Source of the DNA: CAJPNN01 sp041844735 | GTDB taxonomy: Bacteria; Bacillota; Clostridia; Peptostreptococcales; Anaerovoracaceae | DNA length: 43,357 nt | Direction of reading: 5' to 3' | Assembly (NCBI GenBank): GCA_041844735.1 | Contig: JBGZBP010000036.1 | Span: 1-43,357, forward strand | Part shown: in pieces, positions 8,314 through 15,628 of the stretch | Layout of the letters: every line of letters starts with the position of its first letter | Numbering within the stretch: position 1 is the stretch's first letter | Made by a program: the position numbers and the translations under genes | The notes under the pieces: generated by a model | The model's database searches: none | What the model saw: the letters and a program-made list of their open reading frames with translations, nothing else | Told to the model about the DNA's origin: nothing

Positions 8314-9336
8314 ATGAAGACCCGAATTTATGATTTTTTAAAATTGAATGATGATGAGAGGGAAGCGGCATTGCTTGAGGCGGCAAGACTTATAAAGGCG
8401 GGAGAGACCGTAGTTTTTCCGACAGAGACCGTATACGGGATAGGGGCAAACGGATTGTCCGAAGAGGCTGTTGAGAAAATATACACTGCAAAGGGAAGAC
8501 CGTCGGACAACCCCCTCATTCTTCATGTGAACAGTTTCGATATGCTAAAGGAGATAACCGAGGCGGATCTTACGACAGCAGAGAAACTGGCAGAAGAATT
8601 TTGGCCCGGTCCGCTTACCATCATATTGAAAAAATCGGCAAAAGTACCTGAGAGAACCACAGGAGGGCTGGAAACAGTTGCGGTAAGGATGCCGAAAAAT
8701 CATGAAGCACTGAAATTGCTGGAAAAGTCGGGGGTTCCTGTAGCGGCACCCAGTGCAAATGTTTCGGGCAGACCGAGTCCGACCAGATCAAAGCATGTTA
8801 TAGAAGATATGGACGGGAAGGTGTCGATGATAATAGCAGGAGATAGCTGCGAGGTAGGAATAGAATCTACGATTTTGGACTTAACACAGGAAGTTCCTAT
8901 GATTTTAAGACCGGGAATGATATCGAAAGAAGATATTGAAAGAACGCTCGGGATGGAGATTTTAACCGACAAGGCACTTGAGAGATATAATCATCACGAA
9001 GAAGATGTGAGACCTAAGGCTCCCGGAATGAAATACAGACACTATGCTCCAAGAGCGGAAATGGCGGTTTTTATAGGAGATAGAGAAAAGATAAAAGCGG
9101 GCATTGAAAAAATGAAAAACGCAGAAGAGAAATCGGGCAAAAGAGTGGGAGTGATTCTTTTCGGAGAGAAAGAATATGAGCAGGCTGCATACACCCTGTT
9201 CGACGAACTCAGAAAAATGGATGAAGAGAAAGTAGACTTGATTCTTGCAGGAGCACTCGATGTTGAAGACGGCAGGGGAGAGGCCGTAATGAACAGAATG
9301 CTCAAATCGGCAGGATATAATATTATAAAGGTATAA
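8314..9336 (+). CDS. L-threonylcarbamoyladenylate synthase (Sua5 type)
   Basis: Makes threonylcarbamoyl-AMP from threonine, bicarbonate and ATP, the first step of t6A37 modification of ANN-decoding tRNAs. It is the long two-domain form (340 residues): the N-terminal YrdC/TsaC domain carries VVFPTETVYGIGA, the basic KGRPSDNPLILHV and PSANVSGRPSPT, then the linker PGMKYRHYAP and a C-terminal Sua5 domain. The frame is open to a GTG immediately after the prfA stop, but the ATG at 8314 downstream of AGGTGG is preferred; the GTG at 8299 remains possible. Position after prfA and before rpiB and upp is typical of clostridia. Confidence 0.93.
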   Translation: MKTRIYDFLKLNDDEREAALLEAARLIKAGETVVFPTETVYGIGANGLSEEAVEKIYTAKGRPSDNPLILHVNSFDMLKEITEADLTTAEKLAEEFWPGPLTIILKKSAKVPERTTGGLETVAVRMPKNHEALKLLEKSGVPVAAPSANVSGRPSPTRSKHVIEDMDGKVSMIIAGDSCEVGIESTILDLTQEVPMILRPGMISKEDIERTLGMEILTDKALERYNHHEEDVRPKAPGMKYRHYAPRAEMAVFIGDREKIKAGIEKMKNAEEKSGKRVGVILFGEKEYEQAAYTLFDELRKMDEEKVDLILAGALDVEDGRGEAVMNRMLKSAGYNIIKV

Positions 9337-9358
9337 TTCAGAGAGGCATGGTAACAGA

Positions 9359-9790
9359 ATGAAGATAGCATTGGCAAGTGATCACGGCGGATATCAATTA
9401 AAAGATTTTCTGGCAGACGAATTGAAAGCCGCAGGATATGAGATAGTAGACTTGGGAACCGATAATGAAGAATCGGTGGACTACCCTGAATTTGGGGAAA
9501 AATGTGGAAAATATGTGGCTTCGGGGCAGGCGGACTGCGGGATAGTCTGCTGCGGCACGGGCATAGGAATATCAATAGCCGCAAACAAAGTTAAAGGGGT
9601 AAGGGCGGCATTATGCACCAGCCCTGAAATGTCAAGGCTGGCAAAGGAGCATAATAATGCGAACATACTGGCGCTTGGAGGCAGGATTTTAAAAAACAGA
9701 GAAGCTCTTGAGATTACAAATGAATGGCTGAACGCCACATTTTTAGGGGAAAGACATAAGAGAAGAACAGATATGCTGGATGAGATGTAA
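9359..9790 (+). CDS. rpiB: Ribose-5-phosphate isomerase B
   Basis: RpiB interconverts ribose 5-phosphate and ribulose 5-phosphate in the pentose phosphate pathway; some family members act on allose or galactose 6-phosphate instead. The 143 residues show ASDHGGYQLK, the phosphate-binding DYPEFG, the catalytic cysteine region CCGTGIGISIAANK and HNNANILALGGR, all standard. It lies 22 bases after sua5 and 59 before upp, and ribose 5-phosphate feeds PRPP, the substrate of Upp. Confidence 0.94.
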   Translation: MKIALASDHGGYQLKDFLADELKAAGYEIVDLGTDNEESVDYPEFGEKCGKYVASGQADCGIVCCGTGIGISIAANKVKGVRAALCTSPEMSRLAKEHNNANILALGGRILKNREALEITNEWLNATFLGERHKRRTDMLDEM

Positions 9791-9849
9791 AAGGCAGTTA
9801 TTTGCACAATGCAATTAACATATGGATGTAAAGTAACAGGAGGGTAAAC

Positions 9850-10479
9850 ATGAGTAAAGTATACGTATTTGATCACCCGTTAATTCAACACAAGACCGCA
9901 TTGTTGAGATCTATTGAGACCACAACAAAGGAGTTTCGTGCACTTGCGACAGAGATTGCCACACTTATGACATTTGAGGCAACAAGAGAATTGGAGCTGG
10001 AAGAAGTCACTGTGCAGACACCTGTTGCAGAAGCAAGAGTAAAAATGTTGAAAGGAGAAGACATTGCCATAGTACCTATTCTCAGAGCAGGACTCGGTAT
10101 GGTCGAGGGTATGCTGTCACTTGTTCCTAATGCAAGAGTCGGACATGTAGGTCTCTATAGAGACCCCGAAACCCATATGCCGGTAGAGTATTATTGCAAG
10201 CTTCCTACAGATATAGAACACAGAGAAGTATTCGTCGTTGACCCTATGTTGGCGACCGGAGGATCCGCAGCGGCGGCAATAGATTTTATAAAACAAAGAG
10301 GCGGCAAGAAGATTATATTCATGTGCCTGATAGCAGCTCCCGAGGGTATAGCGGTGCTTCAAAAGGCACACCCGGATGTGGATATATTCGTTGCAGCGAA
10401 AGACAGTCATTTAAATGAGCATAAATACATAGTTCCGGGGCTTGGAGACGCAGGAGACAGACTCTACGGAACAAAATAG
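9850..10479 (+). CDS. upp: Uracil phosphoribosyltransferase
   Basis: Converts uracil and PRPP to UMP in pyrimidine salvage. The 209-residue protein has the family N-terminus (FDHPLIQHKTALLR), the R-AGLGMVEGML segment, the PRPP-binding loop VVDPMLATGGSA, and the uracil-binding C-terminus ending YIVPGLGDAGDRLYGTK. Length and motifs are canonical. A GGAGGG site precedes the ATG. The next gene, tyrS, starts 20 bases later. Confidence 0.97.
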   Translation: MSKVYVFDHPLIQHKTALLRSIETTTKEFRALATEIATLMTFEATRELELEEVTVQTPVAEARVKMLKGEDIAIVPILRAGLGMVEGMLSLVPNARVGHVGLYRDPETHMPVEYYCKLPTDIEHREVFVVDPMLATGGSAAAAIDFIKQRGGKKIIFMCLIAAPEGIAVLQKAHPDVDIFVAAKDSHLNEHKYIVPGLGDAGDRLYGTK

Positions 10480-10499
10480 ATTATGCCGGAGGAGAGGTT

Positions 10500-11759
10500 A
10501 TGAATTTTTTCGATTTTGATATAAGTGAACATGATAACGTTTTTGATGTCCTCAAAGAAAGAGGCTTTATCAAACAGACAACACACGAGGATGAAATAAG
10601 GGAGCTTTTTGCCAAGGAAAAGGTCAAATTCTATACAGGATTTGACCCTACGGCAGATTGCCTGCATATAGGGCATTTCATGCAGATAATAGTAATGATT
10701 TATATGCAGAAATATGGACATATCCCGTATGTTCTAATAGGCGGGGGCACAGGAATGATAGGGGATCCGTCCGGACGTACTGATATGAGGCAGATGATGA
10801 CCAAAGAAACCGTAATGGAGAACTGCAACAATTTTAAAAAGCTTTTTGATAAATACGTGGATTTTTCGGACAACAAAGCTGTGGCAGTCAATAATGCGGA
10901 CTGGTTGTGGGATCTTAACTATATAGACTTTATCAGAGACATAGGTAGACATTTTTCGGTTAACAGAATGTTGAGAGCGGAATGCTTTAAACAGAGACTG
11001 GAAGTAGGACTGTCGTTTCTTGAGTTCAACTATATGCTAATGCAGTCTTATGATTTTCTTGAGCTTTACAAGAGACACGGAGTAAAGATGCAGTTTGGTG
11101 GAGACGACCAGTGGTCGAACATATTGGGCGGCATAGACTTGGTGAGAAGTGAGGAAGGTCAGCAGGTGTACGGCATGACATTTGCCCTTTTGACTACCAG
11201 TGAGGGTAAGAAGATGGGAAAAACTCAGAAAGGTGCATTGTGGCTCGACGAAAGGAAAACATCCGTTTATGATTTCTATCAGTACTGGAGAAATGTTGAG
11301 GATGCGGACGTTAGAACATGCTTGTCGATGTTGACGTTTTTGCCTATGAAAGAAGTCGAAAGACTGGCATCTCTTGAGGGAGCGGAAATTAATAAAGCCA
11401 AAGAGATTTTGGCATTTGAAGTTACTAAGCTTGTACATGGAAAAGAGAAAGCGGAGCAGGCGCAGAATGCGGCAAGAGCATTGTTTGAGGGTGGCGGCAA
11501 TATGGAGAATGTTCCTAAGACCGTTATTTCCGAAGCCGAGTTTGCAGGAGACGGAATGGGAGTAGTGAATCTTATAAAACAGATAGGTCTGGTACCGAGC
11601 AACGGCGAGGGATTTAGGACTATAGAGCAGGGCGGACTCACCATAAACGGCGAAAAAGTGACAGATAAAAAACTTTACATAACAAAAGACATGTTTGATG
11701 ACGGCAAACTGCTTATTAAAAAAGGCAAGAAAACTTTCCATATGGTGGAGCTTGGTTAG
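10500..11759 (+). CDS. tyrS: Tyrosyl-tRNA synthetase
   Basis: Charges tRNA-Tyr. The 419-residue class I synthetase has the HIGH motif (H56-H59, in DCLHIGHF), the KMSKS-loop equivalent KMGKT (238-242), the tyrosine pocket sequences and a C-terminal S4 RNA-binding domain (about 350-419, GLTINGEKVTDKKLYI). It starts 20 bases after upp, so there is no room for a T-box leader here, unlike many Firmicute tyrS genes. Expression therefore probably follows the operon. Confidence 0.96.
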   Translation: MNFFDFDISEHDNVFDVLKERGFIKQTTHEDEIRELFAKEKVKFYTGFDPTADCLHIGHFMQIIVMIYMQKYGHIPYVLIGGGTGMIGDPSGRTDMRQMMTKETVMENCNNFKKLFDKYVDFSDNKAVAVNNADWLWDLNYIDFIRDIGRHFSVNRMLRAECFKQRLEVGLSFLEFNYMLMQSYDFLELYKRHGVKMQFGGDDQWSNILGGIDLVRSEEGQQVYGMTFALLTTSEGKKMGKTQKGALWLDERKTSVYDFYQYWRNVEDADVRTCLSMLTFLPMKEVERLASLEGAEINKAKEILAFEVTKLVHGKEKAEQAQNAARALFEGGGNMENVPKTVISEAEFAGDGMGVVNLIKQIGLVPSNGEGFRTIEQGGLTINGEKVTDKKLYITKDMFDDGKLLIKKGKKTFHMVELG

Positions 11760-11783
11760 AACCGAACTTATGGGGTATAAGAC

Positions 11784-12815
11784 ATGAGATTAAAGAACAA
11801 AACAAATATTGCGATGGTGGTATGCCTTGCGGCAATGGTAGCTTTCGGATTCACATTCACCGGATGTGATAAAAAATTTCATACAACAAACAACATGAAT
11901 ATCAAGGCGGAAGCTCAGAGTTTTGTATTGGATACCACCTGCACCATTTCGGTATATGGTACGGAAGATCAAAAACTTGCTGAAAGAGGTTTGCAATTAT
12001 GCAAAGACTACGAAAAAATACTTAGCAAAACAGTTGAGGGAAGCGATATTTATAAAATAAATAATGCCGGCGGAACCCCTGTGCAAGTGAGACCGGAGAC
12101 CGTACAGCTTTTAAAGAAAGCGATATATTATTCTAAAAAAACGGATGGGCTGTTTGATGTTTCTATAGGCGGTGTAAGTGAACTTTGGGACTTTTCGGGA
12201 GAAAACCCTAAGGTGCCGGCAAAGAAATCCATAGAAGAGGCACTCTCGCATGTCGGATACAAGAATATAAAGATAGAAGGGAAGACTGTCCGGTTGGCGG
12301 ATCCGAAGACCAAGATTGACCTCGGAGCAATCGCAAAAGGGTATATAGCGGACAGAGTTGCGGATATGCTGAGGGAAGAAGGCGTAGATAGAGCAATCAT
12401 AAACCTTGGCGGAAATGTATTGACCATAGGGGAAAAGCAAAGCGGGCTTCCTTGGAATATAGGCGTGGAAAAACCGTTTTCCGGCGGCTCTCAGATAGTT
12501 GGAGCAGTAAAGTCAAAAGACAGCTCGGTGGTGACATCGGGGATTTACGAAAGACAATTCAAGCAAGACGGCGTGCTGTATCACCATGTGCTGAACCCCA
12601 AAACCGGATATCCGGTAAAGACAGACTTGGATGCTGTGAGTATTCTCTCAAAAGAGTCCGTAGAGGGCGATGCAATATCAACATGTTGTCTGCTTTTGGG
12701 AAAAGAAAGAGCAGAGAAGTTTATTAGTGAAATAGCGGGCGTAGAGGCTATATTTATAGATTCGGGCGGCAAGGTATCATCCACAGGCGGTTCGGGATTT
12801 ACTCTTGCAGAGTAG
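11784..12815 (+). CDS. ApbE-family FAD:protein FMN transferase, lipoprotein
   Basis: Transfers FMN from FAD to a threonine of target proteins such as flavin-based Rnf/Nqr subunits, on the outer face of the membrane. The 343-residue product begins with a lipoprotein signal whose lipobox is TFTGC with C28 as the lipidated cysteine. Family motifs follow: LDTTCTISVYG, GGVSELWDFSG, DLGAIAKGYIADRV, INLGGNVLTIG and HHVLNPKTGYPV, ending in a metal-binding DAVS segment. No obvious flavoprotein substrate is encoded in this window, so its partner lies elsewhere. Confidence 0.93.
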   Translation: MRLKNKTNIAMVVCLAAMVAFGFTFTGCDKKFHTTNNMNIKAEAQSFVLDTTCTISVYGTEDQKLAERGLQLCKDYEKILSKTVEGSDIYKINNAGGTPVQVRPETVQLLKKAIYYSKKTDGLFDVSIGGVSELWDFSGENPKVPAKKSIEEALSHVGYKNIKIEGKTVRLADPKTKIDLGAIAKGYIADRVADMLREEGVDRAIINLGGNVLTIGEKQSGLPWNIGVEKPFSGGSQIVGAVKSKDSSVVTSGIYERQFKQDGVLYHHVLNPKTGYPVKTDLDAVSILSKESVEGDAISTCCLLLGKERAEKFISEIAGVEAIFIDSGGKVSSTGGSGFTLAE

Positions 12816-12859
12816 CAGACGGAATTTATTTTTGCAGAATAACATATGGAGGCAGGATA

Positions 12860-14578
12860 TTGAACAGTATAAAATACAGAAACGAACTATATGAGAATCT
12901 GAATATAAAAAATCTGAAAGAGTTGGTGAACTATGGTGCCGAGAACTACGGTAAGAGCCCTGCGTTTTTGGTGAAAGACAAACCCGGAGGTCCGTACAGA
13001 GAGGTAAGTTTTATTTCGTTCAGAAATGACATAAACAATCTGGGAACCGCTCTTTTGGATATGGATCTGGCAGGGGCTAAAATTGCATTAATAGGAGAAA
13101 ATCGCTACGAATGGGTGGTATCATATCTGGCAGTTGTTAACGGAGTGGGAGTGATAGTTCCGATAGACAAAGAACTTCCCGAGGAAGAGATAACAAACCT
13201 GCTGAACAGATCCGGGGCGGATGCCATTATATACTCCAGTAAACAGGGACAAAAGGTTCTTTCTGCGATTAAGAATGCCGAAAATCTCAGATATATCATA
13301 AGTATGGACAGCGTTCATGAAGATGAGAAAAATAAGTCCTTCCAATTTTTGCTGGACAGGGGAAAGCAGCTTATAGAAAGAGGACTGCAGCTCCAATATA
13401 TGAAAAGAGAAATCGACAGAGACGCACTGTGTGCGATTATATATACATCAGGAACTACAGGAATGGCAAAAGGAGTAATGCTGTCTCATAAAAACATAAC
13501 ATCAAACATGGAGAATGTTTGTCAATATGTCAGCTACAGAGGGCTGGTGGGACTTTCGGTACTCCCTATGCATCATACTTACGAATTCAACTGCCATATA
13601 CTGGCTGCCATTCATCAGGGAGCTACAGTGGCGATGTGCGAGGGGCTGAAGCATGTGGTTAAAAACATGAAAGAAGCAAAGGTCAGCCTGCTTGTAGGAG
13701 TGCCGTTGCTGTTTGAGAGCATGCACAGCAGAATTTGGAAAAAAGCGGAACAGTCAGGCAAATCCAAGACGCTGAAAAAAGCGATGGCGATATCCGGCAG
13801 GTTGGAAAAACGTAACATAAAAGCCATGAGGAAATTTTATAAAGATATCTACGAGGGACTTGGCGGTCGTGTGAAATTGATGATTACGGGAGCGGCGGCA
13901 ATCAACCCGAAAGTAGTAGAGGATTTCAATGCTTTTGGAATGAACATGATACAAGGGTACGGCATGACGGAAAATTCTCCTATCATTGCGGTGAACAAGG
14001 ACAGGTATTCCAAGGCTGCATCGGCAGGGCTACCGCTTCCGGGACTGGAAGTGCAGATAGACAACCCTGATGAAAACGGCATCGGAGAAATCAAATGCAA
14101 GGGAGACACCGTGATGCTCGGATATTACGAAGACCCTGAGGAAACAGCAAAAGTTTTAAAAGACGGTTGGCTGTACACCGGAGATTTGGGATACTTTGAC
14201 AAGGAAGGATTTTTATATATTACGGGAAGACAAAAAAACGTCATTGTTACTAAAAACGGAAAGAATATTTTCCCTGAAGAAGTCGAATTTGTTCTGTCTG
14301 AAAGTCCGTTTATCAAAGAGGTAGTAGTTTGGGGGCTTGATGATGACAAATCCGGAGACACCGTGATAGTTGCGGAAATATTCCCGGATTATGAGAATAT
14401 ACAAGAAAGTATCGGTAAATATAACGAGCAGGATGTAACAGATATTATCAGCAAAGCTATAGATAAAGCCAATGACAAAATGACAGGTTATAAGAGAGTA
14501 AAACGATTTAATATTAGAGAGACCGAGTTTGAAAAAACCACAACTCAAAAAATTAAACGATTTGCCATCAAAAAATAA
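12860..14578 (+). CDS. AMP-forming acyl-CoA synthetase (long-chain fatty-acid ligase type)
   Basis: ANL-superfamily enzyme that adenylates a carboxylic acid and transfers it to CoA or another thiol. The 572 residues contain the phosphate-binding loop IIYTSGTTGMAKGVMLSHKN, the A5 motif GYGMTENSPII, the A7 motif GWLYTGDLGYFDKEGFLYITGR, and the A10 lysine region close to the C-terminus (TTQKIKRFAIKK). Overall shape resembles long-chain acyl-CoA synthetases, but substrate cannot be read. The start is a TTG at 12860 with GGAGG seven to eight bases upstream; no ATG near it is better. It ends the housekeeping run; the following gap contains a promoter. Confidence 0.88.
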   Translation: MNSIKYRNELYENLNIKNLKELVNYGAENYGKSPAFLVKDKPGGPYREVSFISFRNDINNLGTALLDMDLAGAKIALIGENRYEWVVSYLAVVNGVGVIVPIDKELPEEEITNLLNRSGADAIIYSSKQGQKVLSAIKNAENLRYIISMDSVHEDEKNKSFQFLLDRGKQLIERGLQLQYMKREIDRDALCAIIYTSGTTGMAKGVMLSHKNITSNMENVCQYVSYRGLVGLSVLPMHHTYEFNCHILAAIHQGATVAMCEGLKHVVKNMKEAKVSLLVGVPLLFESMHSRIWKKAEQSGKSKTLKKAMAISGRLEKRNIKAMRKFYKDIYEGLGGRVKLMITGAAAINPKVVEDFNAFGMNMIQGYGMTENSPIIAVNKDRYSKAASAGLPLPGLEVQIDNPDENGIGEIKCKGDTVMLGYYEDPEETAKVLKDGWLYTGDLGYFDKEGFLYITGRQKNVIVTKNGKNIFPEEVEFVLSESPFIKEVVVWGLDDDKSGDTVIVAEIFPDYENIQESIGKYNEQDVTDIISKAIDKANDKMTGYKRVKRFNIRETEFEKTTTQKIKRFAIKK

Positions 14579-14611
14579 AATAAAATTTTCAAAACTTGAT
14601 TCAAATCATAC

Positions 14612-14640
14612 TTTTAATTTTATTTATAGAGTATTATAAT
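14612..14640 (+). promoter_or_regulatory. Possible promoter of the DUF1858-hemerythrin pair
   Basis: A consensus TATAAT at 14635-14640 sits 58 bases before the DUF1858 ATG. The best -35 at 17-base spacing is a weak TTTTAA, within a very AT-rich stretch. Confidence 0.4.
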
Positions 14641-14697
14641 GTCATAGTCGAAACAAAAAGCTTTTAATATAAGCATATTTGAAAGGAGATAATTATT

Positions 14698-14910
14698 ATG
14701 TCAAATAAAGTAGAAAAAAACACATTGGTTGGAGAAGCTGTTATGATGGGACCGGGAGTGGTTCAGATATTGCAGTCTAACGGTATGGGATGTCTTGGTT
14801 GTCCGTCTGCAAGATTTGAAAGCCTTGAGGATGCATGCATGGTGCATGGAATGAATGCGGACAAGCTTGTTTCGGAGATTAACGAGTTTTTGGCACAGCA
14901 GGAAGCTTAA
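14698..14910 (+). CDS. DUF1858 domain CxxC protein
   Basis: A 70-residue protein of the DUF1858 (hybrid-cluster-protein-associated redox disulfide) family. The core is GMGCLGCPSARFE with C32 and C35, plus C47. Similar domains form the N-terminal part of ScdA-like di-iron repair proteins or stand alone near anaerobic redox enzymes; they probably take part in redox or iron-sulfur chemistry. A strong AAGGAG precedes the ATG. The next gene, a hemerythrin-like protein, begins two bases after this stop, so the two are likely cotranslated. Confidence 0.88.
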   Translation: MSNKVEKNTLVGEAVMMGPGVVQILQSNGMGCLGCPSARFESLEDACMVHGMNADKLVSEINEFLAQQEA

Positions 14911-14911
14911 T

Positions 14912-15469
14912 ATGAACGGCATTAAAGTTTTAGAGCAGGAGCACGAAAATATTCTGGAGTTTACGCATGTTTTGAGAGCCATGGCTGCAGAAGCTATGAA
15001 GAATAACAGAGTTGTTCCCGAGGATTTTACAAAAGCGATAGAGTTTGTGAGAAGATACAGTGACAGACAACATCATGGAAAGGAAGAAAAAATCCTTTTC
15101 AGGTTCATGAAAGAAAAACTTGGTATACAGGCACAGATTTTGATTGAGAACGGTATGATGGTGGAGCATGATATGGCAAGACTTTATATCAGCCAGCTGG
15201 AAGAGTGCATCCAAGCATTGATGGACGGAAAGATGCTGAGCGACGATATTCGCCTTGATGTCGTGGGACATTCGATGGAATATGCAAACCTTTTGCAGCG
15301 CCATGCAGAGAAAGAAAATCTTGTGGTGTTCCCTTTTGCTGAAAGAGAGCTTTCGCACGAGGACCTCAAAACAGTCGACGACGAGACGATAATATTTGAG
15401 GACGAGAACCGAGAAAACAGGGAAGAAATGCTGGCGATACTGGCGGAATTGAAAGACAAATACATGTAG
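14912..15469 (+). CDS. Hemerythrin-like HHE cation-binding protein
   Basis: A four-helix-bundle protein of 185 residues that should hold a di-iron centre. Likely ligands are visible in order: H11 or H19, H54/H55 with E58/E59 (RQHHGKEEKILF), H86 (MVEHDMARL), and H131 with E135 (QRHAEKENLVVFPF). Such proteins sense or detoxify oxygen or nitric oxide, or repair iron-sulfur clusters (YtfE/ScdA). The ATG at 14912 is chosen; an in-frame extension into the DUF1858 gene is not supported. DUF1858 and hemerythrin as two adjacent cistrons resemble a split ScdA. Confidence 0.9.
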   Translation: MNGIKVLEQEHENILEFTHVLRAMAAEAMKNNRVVPEDFTKAIEFVRRYSDRQHHGKEEKILFRFMKEKLGIQAQILIENGMMVEHDMARLYISQLEECIQALMDGKMLSDDIRLDVVGHSMEYANLLQRHAEKENLVVFPFAERELSHEDLKTVDDETIIFEDENRENREEMLAILAELKDKYM

Positions 15470-15485
15470 CATAAAAACAGAACTG

Positions 15486-15511
15486 AACCGGAGGAGTTTC
15501 CCCCGGTTTTT
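15486..15511 (+). terminator. Rho-independent terminator after the hemerythrin gene
   Basis: AACCGG (15486-15491) pairs with CCGGTT (15503-15508), extended by GG/CC across one mismatch, followed by a short T run. Confidence 0.75.
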
Positions 15512-15628
15512 CGTTTATTAATTTCAATAATTTCGATAAATAGGTATACTATTTGGTGTTTTACATGATAAAATGATAGACATATGAGACAAATAGCCGA
15601 AAAAGGGAGCCGAAAGGAGATTATTGTC

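Noticed and set aside
10480..10499. T-box riboswitch before tyrS (and likewise before serS)
   Set aside because: Gaps of 20 and 39 bases are far too short and show no T-box core sequence.
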